Origin: Chloroflexota bacterium | GTDB taxonomy: Bacteria; Chloroflexota; UBA11872 | Reading direction: 5' to 3' | NCBI GenBank assembly: GCA_022826485.1 | Contig: JAJDUU010000021.1 | Coordinates: 185,016-249,015, forward strand | Length of the DNA stretch: 64,000 nucleotides | Shown: one piece after another, positions 41,743 to 51,189 of the stretch | Layout: each line of letters opens with the position of its first letter | How positions within the stretch are numbered: the stretch's first letter is position 1 | Notes under the pieces: model-generated | What the model was told of the DNA's origin: nothing | The model's input: only the letters and a program-made list of their open reading frames with translations | The model's database searches: none | Position numbers and translations under genes: made by a program

Positions 41743-42609
41743 TTAGACCGCCGTTACGCCGTCCGGCGCTTGGGCCACGATGAGATAGCCGCCGGGATCG
41801 TCGACCGGGCGACGGAAGGGACGCCACAGCAGCGCGGTCCACGCAGCGATCCACGCGGCGCGCGGGACGAGCCTCCGCCGGTGCAGCGCCCGAAAGATAT
41901 CCAGGATGCGGCGCCGGCCCAGTCGATGGGTCATCAGCGCGTCCAGGCGTTGCCAGGCGCGTTGCGTGCGGGCGGGCAAGTGCCCGCCGGTGTCGATGAT
42001 GCCGAGGCCGCAGTCACCCAGCACCGCGGCCCACTCGTCGAGCGAGCGGTAGTGGAAATGGCCGAGCCTGTCGTTCGTCGCTCGCAGCGCCGCCTCGCCG
42101 CCGGGTCCGCGGCGAATCCGCTCGGCGAAGGCCGGCGCCGGCACGGTGAAGACCAGCCGCCCACCCGGCGCGAGCGCGCGCGCCGCCTCACGTACGGCAG
42201 CCTGGTCGTCGGGGATGTGCTCCAGCACGCTCTGGCTGAAGACCGTGGCGTAGGTGCCGGCGGCCAGCGCCGCCCGCGTCGCGTCCGACCGAATCACGCC
42301 GCGGTAGACGCCAAGCCTGTGCGCGGCGCGTGCCTCGCTGGCGAGCAATTCGAGGCCGTCGCGCGGCCAGTGGTCGCGAAGCACAGCTCCGGCGACCGCG
42401 CCGCCGCCGCAACCGAGGTCGAGGACGGGCGCCCCGAACGTCGCCTCGCGCAACATGGCGAACTCGGTGGCGCGCCAGAGCGCGATCGCCGGCTGATGCA
42501 GATGCGCCTCAATGGCCATTCGCAGGAGCTCGCGGTCGGAGCGTCCGGCGAGCGCCGTGGGCGACGGCGACGCTGAGCCGGTTGCCACGCTACGCGGTCG
42601 GTTCGCCAT
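41743..42609 (-). CDS. Class I SAM-dependent methyltransferase of the glycan operon
   Basis: 288 residues from ATG 42609, inside the end of the preceding CgeB-type gene (20-base overlap). VLDLGCGGGAVAGAVLRD is motif I, FSQSVLEHIPDDQAAV motif IV and LAPGGRLVFTVPA motif V, a UbiE-type fold. The C-terminal 90 residues are Arg/Trp-rich and helical. Such proteins in exopolysaccharide clusters methylate sugars or terminal phosphates. The longer frame to 42846 is antisense-type noise and is rejected. Confidence 0.87.
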   Translation of the reverse strand: MANRPRSVATGSASPSPTALAGRSDRELLRMAIEAHLHQPAIALWRATEFAMLREATFGAPVLDLGCGGGAVAGAVLRDHWPRDGLELLASEARAAHRLGVYRGVIRSDATRAALAAGTYATVFSQSVLEHIPDDQAAVREAARALAPGGRLVFTVPAPAFAERIRRGPGGEAALRATNDRLGHFHYRSLDEWAAVLGDCGLGIIDTGGHLPARTQRAWQRLDALMTHRLGRRRILDIFRALHRRRLVPRAAWIAAWTALLWRPFRRPVDDPGGYLIVAQAPDGVTAV

Positions 42610-43657
42610 GCGATCGTGCGACGAGTTGGGCCATGCGCACTTGATAGGTGTGGTCGCGCAGCACGCGCCGGCGGCCGGCCTCGGCGACGCGTGCCCGGGT
42701 TGCGTCGTCAGCCGCGTAGCGGTGCAGCGCCTCGACCAGGTCTTCCACGCCCTCGTAGACGGCGACTTCCCGACCGATCTCGAGGAGCTCGCCGAGCCGG
42801 GCCTTGGCGTCGCAGAGCTGAAAGGCGCCGGAGGCTGGAATCTCAAACGTCCGCATGTTCACGCCCTCGCGCATCTGGGCATGGTGCGCATTGAGCCCGA
42901 TCTTGGCGCGGCGATAGGTCTGCGCCACGGCGGCGGCGGGCAAGAGCGTGAGTCCTCGGTGCCGCCGGCGCGCCGGCGAGTCGGCGTCGAGCTTCTCCCA
43001 CCCCCGTCCCCAAACCGCCACGCGAAGGCCGCTGCGGGCGGCGGCCTCGACCAGGTCCACGCGCAGGCGGGTGGACGGCAGATGCCCCATGTTGTGCCGC
43101 GAGTCTCCAACGAACACCACGTCCCACTCCGGCGGATCTTGGCGTTCGCTGGGCGTGGGTCCCCAGGTGTCCGGATCGGCTGCATGGGTCAGGAACTCCG
43201 CCCCCACCCCATGCCGCTCCAGGTCGGCGGCGTAGGACGGCTCGGCCAGGAAGAAGCGGGTGTACAGATGGGCCGCCGCCATGATGTGGGGAAACCACGA
43301 TGGATCGTCCCCACACCACTGCACGACAGGTCCCGACGTGAGGTCACGCAGGCGCTCGACGGTCTCTGGAAGCAGCACCTCGCCCTTGAGAACCACGGTG
43401 AGATCGGGGCGGTGGCGCTGCGCGGCATCGAGCACGCGCAGGTTGTCGCGGCGCATGGCCTCGAGCACGCGTCCCAGGTGAAACCGATGGGGTCCCGCGA
43501 TCCGGCGGCGCAGGCGTCCCCAGAGACTCACCGGACGCGCTAGGTCACTGCCGTAGAGCAGCGACGCGACCTCGTGGCCTCCGGCCTCGAGCCCCGCACG
43601 GCAGTAATCGGTCCATTGGCCGGTGTCCCATTCGGGGCCGATCAGGAGGACGCGCAT
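42590..43657 (-). CDS. CgeB/YkvP-type glycosyltransferase
   Basis: 355 residues from ATG 43657, with GGAG five bases upstream. It is a GT-B-like protein of the CgeB group: MRVLLIGPEWDTGQWTDYC, VVQWCGDDPSWF, DVVFVGDSRHN, GLRVAVWGRGWE, then the family's KIGLNAHHAQMREGVNMRTFE and ASGAFQLCD. This group is named after a Bacillus spore-coat maturation protein and occurs widely in polysaccharide loci. The donor is unknown. It overlaps both neighbours, consistent with a single transcript. Confidence 0.85.
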   Translation of the reverse strand: MRVLLIGPEWDTGQWTDYCRAGLEAGGHEVASLLYGSDLARPVSLWGRLRRRIAGPHRFHLGRVLEAMRRDNLRVLDAAQRHRPDLTVVLKGEVLLPETVERLRDLTSGPVVQWCGDDPSWFPHIMAAAHLYTRFFLAEPSYAADLERHGVGAEFLTHAADPDTWGPTPSERQDPPEWDVVFVGDSRHNMGHLPSTRLRVDLVEAAARSGLRVAVWGRGWEKLDADSPARRRHRGLTLLPAAAVAQTYRRAKIGLNAHHAQMREGVNMRTFEIPASGAFQLCDAKARLGELLEIGREVAVYEGVEDLVEALHRYAADDATRARVAEAGRRRVLRDHTYQVRMAQLVARSHGEPTA

Positions 43658-44799
43658 GCTTGCTCCAGCGAGGTCCACACGCATTGCGCCGTGCGGGTCC
43701 AGGTGAACTCCGCTGCCCGTGCCAGGCCGCAGCCTTGCAGGTCCTCGCGCAGCCGATCGTCGCTCGTGACTTGCAGCAGCGCCTCGGCAATGGCGTCGGG
43801 ATCGTGCGGGTCAACCGAAATGCCAGCATCGCCGGCGGCATCCGCCAGGCCGCCCTGATTGGCGGCGACCACGGGCACGCCCGACGCCATGGCTTCGAGA
43901 ATCGGCATGCCGAAGCCCTCATCGATGGCGACGCTGACAAAGGCCGAAGCTCCAGCCAGCAGCGGCGGCAGGTCGTCGGGATCAACGGCGCCCGTGAGCC
44001 GGACCCCCTCGCCGCTCACGCGCTTGAGATCCTCCGCGACATCCGCATAGCGCCAACCGGGGGCGCCCGCCAATACCAGCGTGTGTGCGAGGCCGCGTCG
44101 CCGCGCCAGGGCGTACGCGCGAGCCAGCGCGCCGAGGTTCTTGCGCGGCTGCAGCGTGCCGAGGAACAGCACGTACGGCGACTCGATACGCAGACGACGC
44201 CGCACGGCGGCGATCGACGACGGGTCGACGCCGTCTCGAAAGCGATGCCGGTCGACGCCAAGCGGCATCACGTCCACGCGCTCCGGCGGATAGCCGTAGA
44301 TCCGCACGACCTCATCCCGCACCCACTCGGAGATCACGAGCACGCGGTCGGCGCGATGCACGTTGCTCGCCGTCCAACGATCGAGATAGGCGCGGGATTC
44401 CGGCTCGTAGAACGCCTCCGCGCCGGGCCGCATGAAGGCGACGTCGTAGACCATCGAGACCTGGCGCGGCCCGCTGATGAACGGCGGCGGTTCATGGGCG
44501 CTCTGGAGATACACGTCGGCGGCGCGCCAGGCTCGGGAGAGCGGCACGCGGGCACGGTACCAGGGGTCGCCGCCGCAGGCTTGGGTCAAGAGGCGGTTGC
44601 CGCGCCGGAAGGGACGCAGCACGCGAATCTCCGCGTTGGGTCCCTCGAAGCCGCGATAGCGTGACGGGGCGTCCATGAGCAAGTCGAGCCGGTGAGGATC
44701 CGCGGATTCCACGAGGGCGCGCGCGAGGCTGCGCATGCTTTCCCCATGCCCGTCAGTGACCATGAGGTTGGCGGTGCGGAGGTTGACGGCGGCGCGCAT
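43642..44799 (-). CDS. GT4-family glycosyltransferase
   Basis: 385 residues. The start overlaps the flippase stop by one base (TGATG at 44799). The N-terminal half carries VSMVYDVAFM and VLVISEWVRDEVVRIYG, typical of the mannosyltransferase-B group of GT4. The donor site is YVLFLGTLQPRKNLGALARAY, and DEGFGMPILEAMASGVPVVAAN gives the E-x7-E motif. The LQPRKN segment is characteristic of GDP-mannose or similar donor transferases of the WbdB type, but specificity cannot be certain. Confidence 0.92.
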   Translation of the reverse strand: MRAAVNLRTANLMVTDGHGESMRSLARALVESADPHRLDLLMDAPSRYRGFEGPNAEIRVLRPFRRGNRLLTQACGGDPWYRARVPLSRAWRAADVYLQSAHEPPPFISGPRQVSMVYDVAFMRPGAEAFYEPESRAYLDRWTASNVHRADRVLVISEWVRDEVVRIYGYPPERVDVMPLGVDRHRFRDGVDPSSIAAVRRRLRIESPYVLFLGTLQPRKNLGALARAYALARRRGLAHTLVLAGAPGWRYADVAEDLKRVSGEGVRLTGAVDPDDLPPLLAGASAFVSVAIDEGFGMPILEAMASGVPVVAANQGGLADAAGDAGISVDPHDPDAIAEALLQVTSDDRLREDLQGCGLARAAEFTWTRTAQCVWTSLEQACASS

Positions 44800-46298
44800 C
44801 AGGGGCCGTTGCCCGGATCGGGCTCGCGACGCCGGAAGAGCAGGCCCGCCTCGCGCCGGATGGTCTCGCGGTCCATCAGGTAGACGAGACCCGCGTAGAG
44901 CAGAACGACCACGATGCCGCCCTGGATCAGCAGCACCCAGTCGGTCAGCAGCGGCAGCAGGATCAGGCGTCCAAAGGCGCCCGCCAGGACAGCCGCGGCG
45001 AGCGGACGCACCAGATGCCGCAGCAGGCGGAAGTCAAACACATCCCGCGCCAGCGGGAGCAGCATCAGCGCGGCGGCGAACTGTGTGACGGCGAGGACGA
45101 TGGGAATGGCGAGGATGCCGAGTCCGGCCGCGCTGAGGCCAATGGCCAGCGCCCAGGCCGCCACCGCCCAGACGATCGCGATCACCAGAATGACGCGCGT
45201 GCGGCCGAGGGCGGCGAGGATGGGCGTGAGCAGACCGTTGATCGGCACCAGGATGGCGCTGGCGGCCAGCGCGTAGAGCGCCGGGATCGCCGGCAGCCAC
45301 TGCTCGCCGTAGATGTACACGGCGATTTCGGGCGCGAAGGCGATCACCGCCGCAAACGCCGGAAGCGTGACGATGCCGTTCCACTTGAGCGTCAGCTCAG
45401 CGCCGCGCCGCACGCGGTCCAGGTCGTCCTGCATGCGCGAAAACGTGGGCAGGGTGACCCTAGACACCAGTTGGGTCAGCGTGAGGGGTTGCGACGAGAT
45501 TTTGTCCGCCCAGCTCAACAGGCCGGTGCCATCGACGCCGATCGTGCGCGGCGATAGGAGCGGAATCAGCGAATCCTTGGCCATCAAGGCGAGGCGTGCG
45601 CCCTGGAACTGCGCGCCGAATCGAAGGTAGTGCCGCAGCCCCGCGGGCCGCCAGGACGGAATCGGCGCCCAGGGCCGTGCGACCAGCACGGCCAGCGTCG
45701 AGACGATGCTCGCCCCGACGTGAGCGATGATCAGGCTCCAGGCCTCGAACGCGCCGATGGCGAACCCGATGCCGGCGCTGAAGTACCAGACTGTGCCGGC
45801 GATATCGGCCGCCGCCAGGCGGCCGAACCGCAGGTGACGCTCGAGCAGGGCCGCCGGCACTAGGCGAAACGCCGAGAGCCAGATGGAGATGCCGAAGACG
45901 CGGATCATCCAGGGATCGGCGTCGACGCCGACCCACTCCGTGAGCATCGGCGGACCGGCGAACACCACGATGGCGGTGGCAACCGTCACCAGCCCGAGGT
46001 GCAAGGTGAACACGGCGCGCAGGTCGGCGCGGCTCGGGCTCTCCTTGCGCTGGATCACGCTCGGATGCAGCCCGACATCCGTGAACTGCTTGATGATGCC
46101 GGCGAGGAAGGCTATCGGCACGACCACGCCGAAATCCGCGGGCACGAGCAGGCGGTACAGCGCAATGTCGCCGGTGAACGACACGAGCTTCATGCCGCCC
46201 TCGCGCACGCCCAACGCGACCACTCCGCGCACGGCTCGCTCGCCGAGGCTTCCGGACGACTCGCGTTCGGCGGCGCGATCCGGGGTTTCAGCCGTCAC
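44799..46298 (-). CDS. Wzx-like lipopolysaccharide/polysaccharide flippase
   Basis: 499 residues with about 12-14 hydrophobic helices. The opening ERAVRGVVALGVREGGMKLVSF and YRLLVPADFGVVV match the MOP-superfamily exporters (Wzx, TagU-O, WzxC type). ALLERHLRFGRLAAADIAG is the conserved loop of the WzxC group. It moves the finished undecaprenyl-linked repeat unit across the membrane. GTG 46298 lies 11 bases inside the preceding gene. A Wzx here beside an ABC-type Wzt-like protein at the right edge means the locus may export two glycans or use a mixed route. Confidence 0.92.
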   Translation of the reverse strand: MTAETPDRAAERESSGSLGERAVRGVVALGVREGGMKLVSFTGDIALYRLLVPADFGVVVPIAFLAGIIKQFTDVGLHPSVIQRKESPSRADLRAVFTLHLGLVTVATAIVVFAGPPMLTEWVGVDADPWMIRVFGISIWLSAFRLVPAALLERHLRFGRLAAADIAGTVWYFSAGIGFAIGAFEAWSLIIAHVGASIVSTLAVLVARPWAPIPSWRPAGLRHYLRFGAQFQGARLALMAKDSLIPLLSPRTIGVDGTGLLSWADKISSQPLTLTQLVSRVTLPTFSRMQDDLDRVRRGAELTLKWNGIVTLPAFAAVIAFAPEIAVYIYGEQWLPAIPALYALAASAILVPINGLLTPILAALGRTRVILVIAIVWAVAAWALAIGLSAAGLGILAIPIVLAVTQFAAALMLLPLARDVFDFRLLRHLVRPLAAAVLAGAFGRLILLPLLTDWVLLIQGGIVVVLLYAGLVYLMDRETIRREAGLLFRRREPDPGNGP

Positions 46299-47430
46299 GC
46301 CGCGACCCTGGCCGAATGGGACGGTCGAGCGATTGCTCGTAAACGTCGATGAGTTGGGCCGTCGATCGCTCCCAGGTCATGTCCGCGGCTCGGGCCCGGT
46401 TGCCATTGGCCAGCCGCCGGCGATCGTCCGGGGAGGTGAGGACGCGGACGATGGCCGACTCGAGCGCCGTCACATCGCCCGGCGGGACCAGCAGCCCACT
46501 CTCGCCGTGCGCCACGATCTCCTCCGCGGGAGAGTCGCGTGAGCTGATCACGGGCGCGCCGCAGGCGCCGGCCTCGAGCAGCACCAGGCCGAATCCCTCG
46601 AAGTCGCGTCCAACCGAGCGGTAGGGCATGACGACCACGGATGCGCGGGCGTACCAGCCGACCAGCTCGTCGTGGCTCACGGCGCCAGTGAGGATCACGT
46701 CGTCTTCGAGGCCCAAGGCGTGGATGCGTTCATGGAGCCGGGCAACGAACGATGAGCTTCGGGCGTACGGCCCCACGATGACGAAGCGTGACCGAGGCAC
46801 TCGCGCGCGCACCGCGGCAAAGGCCTCCAAGGCCACGTCGAACCCCTTGCGCGGCTTGGGCTCGCCGACCGCGAGCACCAGCCCCGGCTCGGGCGCCACC
46901 GGTGGGTCGGGCGCGGCGAACTCAGCCGCCCGCACGGCCAGCGGCACGACGGTGGTGTGCGTGAATCCCGTGTCCCGCCGCACCCGCTGCTCGGTATAGC
47001 GACTGATGGCGATCAGGCGCCGCGCCCGGTGCATGGCCCAGCGCAACAGGCGCGATTCCAACCAGTCGCGGCTCGACGGCACCGAATAGGTGCCCACCAG
47101 CGACACGAACAGGGGGCGACGCCCGGCGGCGAGCGCAACGGCCGGGGCATAGGGCTCGACCATGCAGTGGACGGCATCCACGCCCCGCAGGGCGCGCCAG
47201 AGGGGCCGGATGGTCCGTGCGAGCAAGCGCGCGAAGTGCGGCGTGCCCTGGCGAAACGAGGGGATCGGCGCGTGGTCGGGATGCGCGCGCAAGTCGTCGG
47301 GCATGGCGCCGCCCGGCGTCACCAGGCGCACGTCGACGCCGGCCGCGATAAGCCCCCGCGCCAGCTCACCCGCGTAGCGCCCCCACCCGTTGCTGGGGTC
47401 CAACTCGTCAGCCACGATGGCCAGCTTCAC
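46288..47430 (-). CDS. GT4-family glycosyltransferase
   Basis: 380 residues from GTG 47430, which shares GTGA with the stop of the preceding gene; the frame extending to 47877 is antisense-type and rejected. LAIVADELDPSNGWGRYAGELARG is the Gly-loop (compare WGRY). VDAVHCMVEPYAPAVAL, VLAVGEPKPRKGFDVALEAF and FEGFGLVLLEAGACGAPVISS complete the set. The missing first Met is normal for GTG starts in this operon. Substrates unknown. Confidence 0.9.
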   Translation of the reverse strand: MKLAIVADELDPSNGWGRYAGELARGLIAAGVDVRLVTPGGAMPDDLRAHPDHAPIPSFRQGTPHFARLLARTIRPLWRALRGVDAVHCMVEPYAPAVALAAGRRPLFVSLVGTYSVPSSRDWLESRLLRWAMHRARRLIAISRYTEQRVRRDTGFTHTTVVPLAVRAAEFAAPDPPVAPEPGLVLAVGEPKPRKGFDVALEAFAAVRARVPRSRFVIVGPYARSSSFVARLHERIHALGLEDDVILTGAVSHDELVGWYARASVVVMPYRSVGRDFEGFGLVLLEAGACGAPVISSRDSPAEEIVAHGESGLLVPPGDVTALESAIVRVLTSPDDRRRLANGNRARAADMTWERSTAQLIDVYEQSLDRPIRPGSRRDG

Positions 47431-50039
47431 CGCCGCTGCCTCCAAACGCCCGCCGCCAGCAGGGGAACCAGAAGGCCCGTGGCGACCAGCGACGCGGTCA
47501 CGCCCATCGAGAATCCGGGCGGCTCGAAGCGCATGGTGATCTGGTGCGCGCCCGCCGGGAGCGCGAGACCGCGCGACACCAGGTTGACGGTCAGGATCTC
47601 CGCCGGGCGTCCGTTCACCTGGGCGCTCCAGCCGGGATTCGGCGCGTGATTGAGCACCAGGAGACCCGGCGCGGCCAGATCGACGCTGAGTGCGATGCGC
47701 TCCGGGCCGCGAACAATTGGGCCAACGATGTCCGCTCCACTGGTGGCCTGCCCCGGCTCGATGCCCGGGTCGCGCGACACAAACGCATGGTCGGGATCCG
47801 CTACGAGGCGTTCGAGCAGAGACGCGGTGTCGTCGGCAACGGACCATTGCCGCGCGATCCACGCCTCGGGTCGCCAATCCCGGATTTCATAGATGTACAA
47901 CGGCTGCTCGACGCCGGCCCATTCGGGCAGAGGAATCGTGTCCGCGTGCACTTCGCGTAGCCCTTCGATCGGCAGCGGCACTCCCGACGTGATGTAGCGG
48001 ACGTTGGTCGCGGCGAGCGCGCCGAGACGAGACTCCAAGATGTCGAGGCGCGCGGCGGCGTCGAGCGAGGAGTCGGTGGCGAAGCCCGGCACGATGGCGC
48101 GTTCGCTTCCCACAAACGCCAGAAACTCCGCCGTGCTGCGCGGCATCAGGTTTTCGTAGCCGTCGATCGTCCTCGTCCCGCCGTCCAGCGCCAGGTTGGG
48201 GGCGCGAGTCGCGGTGAGAAACACCCACTCGAGCAGGTCGCGCTGGTCGCGTGACAGACGATCGCCGGTGGCCGTCGACAGCTCGAACTTCTGCGCGAGT
48301 GGACGATAGGAAATAAACCGGCCGTCGCGGTCGTCGGCGGAGACTTCCAGCAGCGGCGAGGGGCGGTCGTGCCACTCGGCCGGCACCGTGGGTATGGCGT
48401 GGCCGGGCGCCAAGAGCAGGTCGGCCGCGAGCACGGCGCCGATACCCAATTGCGCGTGCACCCCTCGCAGCGCACCGCGCCGGTAGGCCCAGATCAGCAG
48501 CGCGCCCAGAACGGCGGCGACCAGCAGCAGCCGGGGCGTGGGTCCCGCCATGCTGAAGGCCGATTCGAGCTGCGCATAGAGTTGGTCGAACGTGCGGTAG
48601 TAACGCTCGGCGGTGAGGAACCGGCCCTCGGACCCGACGATCACGCGGTCGATGTAGTCGTAGCCATAGGGCACGATCAAGAAGGCGAAGCCTGTGAGCG
48701 TGATCGTGGCGGCGACGGTGCCCACCGCGATGAGGCCGGCTAGCCACGTCCAGGCGCGCACGAGCCAGCCAACGGCCCGCGCGGCGGCCAGGTCGGGCCG
48801 GGGCAGCAACTCGAAGCCGAAGGCCGCGAGGAAGGCCACGCCGAAGGTCGCCGGAATCCCGAACCGCGAGGGATCTCGGAAGTAGCTGAACAGCGGCAGC
48901 TTGTGCAAGAGGGGAAATCCCAGGCTGTAGGCGCCCATGGCCAGCACCCAGCCCACCACGACGAGCACGGCGAGGAATCGCACGACGCGGTGCCGGCGCG
49001 CGGCCACCAGCGCCAGCAGGGCGAGCACGGGCGTGAGAATCCCGAGATAGAGCAGCTCTTCGGCGTTGAGCGTCTCATCGAGCACGCGCGGGAACTCGAA
49101 GGACGGGTAGAGATAGCCGAGCACCAGGTTCCAGGGCGGAATCGAGCCGACGGCCGCGGCGGTGTATTCGAGGCCGCCGGCGCGGCCCGAGAGCGCGGTG
49201 GTTTCAAACGTCGGCAGGAATCGCACGGCGCCCAGGACAACGCCGAGGGCGACCGACGCCAGCAGCCAGGCGCCGAGCTCAAGCGCGGGCGCCCGCCCGG
49301 CCTCGCGCCACGTCCAGGTGAGCCGAAACACGGCATACATCAGCCAGACCGAGACGAAGAGCAGGACAATCTGCGGGGACCCACCCAGGCCCGCGATGCC
49401 GGTGACGACCGCCAGGCCGGCGGCCCACGCCCGGCGACCCTGCGCAATGCGTTCGATGGCGATCAGCCCGGCGGGCAGAACAAAGAAGATGTCGGCCCAG
49501 TTGAGGAGACGGGACGTGGCGAACACGAACGGGCTGTACGCGTAGAGGAAGGCGGCGATAAACGCCGCGCGCCGCGACAGGCCCCACACGCGACCCAGGC
49601 CATAGGCGGCGGCCGCCGCCAGCATCAGACCGAGGGACAGCTCGATGAAGTACGCCCGCAGCGGATCGAACACGCGCAGGAGTCCCCAGGTCAGCGGATA
49701 GAACCAGCCAAACTCCGAAAACGGCACGGGGAATCCACCGAGGACTCCATCCATCCAGAGCGGAATCCGGCCCTCCGCGAGACCCTCGGCCAGCAAGCGG
49801 TAGCGCGGCTGGAAGGTCAGGAGCACGTCGAAGTCGAGCCACGCCTCGCCCGCGATCAGCGTGCCGCGATGCAGGATCAGCAGGGGAGCGACGAGACCGA
49901 TAGCCACGAGCAGCCGGTGCCAGCCGGCGCCGGCGTGCTCCAGGCGCTCGGCCGCTTGCCCCAACCGGGCGGCGGCGCGCGTCAGGCCGGCTGCGGCAGG
50001 TCGAGGAATTCCACGATCCTGGCCGCGCGTCGATTCCAC
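47427..50039 (-). CDS. YfhO-like multispanning membrane protein
   Basis: 870 residues from GTG 50039. About 11-12 hydrophobic helices occupy 40-520. A large outside region (about 545-840) follows and a last helix lies near 848-865. GWFYPLTWGLLR, FRDPSRFGIPATFGVAFLAAFG and the C-terminal HAPNPGWSAQVNGRPAEI match YfhO-family proteins, which add glucosyl or other units to outer polymers using lipid-linked donors. The start is uncertain: GTG 50039 overlaps the neighbour by 58 bases, whereas CTG 49985 would share CTGA with that stop. Hydrophobic segments are unaffected by the choice. Confidence 0.85.
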   Translation of the reverse strand: MESTRGQDRGIPRPAAAGLTRAAARLGQAAERLEHAGAGWHRLLVAIGLVAPLLILHRGTLIAGEAWLDFDVLLTFQPRYRLLAEGLAEGRIPLWMDGVLGGFPVPFSEFGWFYPLTWGLLRVFDPLRAYFIELSLGLMLAAAAAYGLGRVWGLSRRAAFIAAFLYAYSPFVFATSRLLNWADIFFVLPAGLIAIERIAQGRRAWAAGLAVVTGIAGLGGSPQIVLLFVSVWLMYAVFRLTWTWREAGRAPALELGAWLLASVALGVVLGAVRFLPTFETTALSGRAGGLEYTAAAVGSIPPWNLVLGYLYPSFEFPRVLDETLNAEELLYLGILTPVLALLALVAARRHRVVRFLAVLVVVGWVLAMGAYSLGFPLLHKLPLFSYFRDPSRFGIPATFGVAFLAAFGFELLPRPDLAAARAVGWLVRAWTWLAGLIAVGTVAATITLTGFAFLIVPYGYDYIDRVIVGSEGRFLTAERYYRTFDQLYAQLESAFSMAGPTPRLLLVAAVLGALLIWAYRRGALRGVHAQLGIGAVLAADLLLAPGHAIPTVPAEWHDRPSPLLEVSADDRDGRFISYRPLAQKFELSTATGDRLSRDQRDLLEWVFLTATRAPNLALDGGTRTIDGYENLMPRSTAEFLAFVGSERAIVPGFATDSSLDAAARLDILESRLGALAATNVRYITSGVPLPIEGLREVHADTIPLPEWAGVEQPLYIYEIRDWRPEAWIARQWSVADDTASLLERLVADPDHAFVSRDPGIEPGQATSGADIVGPIVRGPERIALSVDLAAPGLLVLNHAPNPGWSAQVNGRPAEILTVNLVSRGLALPAGAHQITMRFEPPGFSMGVTASLVATGLLVPLLAAGVWRQRR

Positions 50040-51178
50040 GTGCAGTCCGCTACCTCATTCCGGGCCGTGCGCGCCAGGCGTGCGGCGAGCTCATGGTCGC
50101 TCAACAGGCGCTCGATCGCGGCCGCGAGTGACTCATTATCGTCCGGTGGCACGAGCAGGGCGTTGTGCTCGTGACGCAGGACCTCGCGCAACGACGGCAG
50201 ATCGCTGGCCACGATGGGGACGCCGGCCGCCATGTACTCGAACATCTTGAGCGGCGAGGTGTGCTCGCGCGCAATGATCGTTGCGCCGCTGAAGGGGATC
50301 ACCGCCACGTCGGCCGCGGCCAGGTAGCACCGCGCCTCGGCGGGTGAGCGATGGCCCGTGGTCCGCACGTTGCGCCTGGTTCCGGCGAGCCGGCGGATTC
50401 GGTCGAGGTCCGGCGGTACGCCCCCGACGATGGCGACCTGCACGGTCTCGGGCAGCTTCGCGGCCGCCGCGACGAGCGTGTCGACGCCCTTCCAGGCGTA
50501 GAGATGGCCCACGTAGCAGACGAGCGGGGTGTCCGGCGCGAGGTCGAGCGCCTGGCGCGCGGCAGCCCGCGGCTCGAGGTCGAACGCGGCGGCCGGGGCG
50601 GCGTCATGGGCCACGAGCACGCGCTCGGGCGGCAGGCCGCGGTCCAGGTACCACCGGCGCAGCGCGGACGAGATGACCACGATGCGGTCCACCCGGCGCG
50701 CGGCCCACAGGTGCAAACGCTGCGACGGCGCGGACCGCGGCAGCGTGTGGCCCTCGAAGCAGGTGCGGACACCGGCGCGCCGGCGCAACGTCGTCAGCGT
50801 CAGCGGAAACAGATCGCGGCTGTAGACGACATGTCCGCGAAGGCGGCGCATGAGCGCCAGCGCGCTGAGCGTGAAGGTCACGAGCTGGATCAAGTGAGCC
50901 ATCAGCGGGATGGGCCCGCGGTTGAGGGCGGTCCAATCAACCGTGACGCGTTTGATCAGATCGACGCAGGGCAGGCCGATGAGCGCGAAGGCAGGCGCGA
51001 CGCCGAAGTAGGCAAACGGGTTATCGACACGCAGCATGGCGTCGGTGTTGGCCCGGCGAGCATGAAGCAACACCACCTCCAGACCCCGCGCCGCGAACGC
51101 CTCGGCCATGTGCATGATCTGCAGCGGGTGGGCCTTTTCGCTGGGGATGCGCGCGTTGGCGAGGAAGATCAGGCGCAC
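49982..51178 (-). CDS. GT4-family glycosyltransferase
   Basis: 398 residues from GTG 51178 (VRLIFLANARIPSEKAHP, a good family N terminus); the longer frame to 51445 is rejected. HVVYSRDLFPLTLTTL, VCYVGHLYAWKGVDTLVAAA (donor site) and SPLKMFEYMAAGVPIVASDLPS complete it. SPLKMFEYMA is the mark of the group with WecA/PimB-like and RfaG-like members. It starts 12 bases after the toroid-like protein gene. The Arg-Leu-Ile-Phe beginning and the HPLQIMHMAEAF loop fit transferases acting early on lipid-linked chains. Confidence 0.9.
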   Translation of the reverse strand: MRLIFLANARIPSEKAHPLQIMHMAEAFAARGLEVVLLHARRANTDAMLRVDNPFAYFGVAPAFALIGLPCVDLIKRVTVDWTALNRGPIPLMAHLIQLVTFTLSALALMRRLRGHVVYSRDLFPLTLTTLRRRAGVRTCFEGHTLPRSAPSQRLHLWAARRVDRIVVISSALRRWYLDRGLPPERVLVAHDAAPAAAFDLEPRAAARQALDLAPDTPLVCYVGHLYAWKGVDTLVAAAAKLPETVQVAIVGGVPPDLDRIRRLAGTRRNVRTTGHRSPAEARCYLAAADVAVIPFSGATIIAREHTSPLKMFEYMAAGVPIVASDLPSLREVLRHEHNALLVPPDDNESLAAAIERLLSDHELAARLARTARNEVADCTWNRRAARIVEFLDLPQPA

Positions 51179-51189
51179 GGCGATCGACC

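Noticed and set aside
47427..47877. Long N-terminal extension of the GT4 at 46288
   Set aside because: It would overlap the YfhO-like gene by 450 bases; GTG 47430 gives the correct GT4 N terminus with a GTGA junction.
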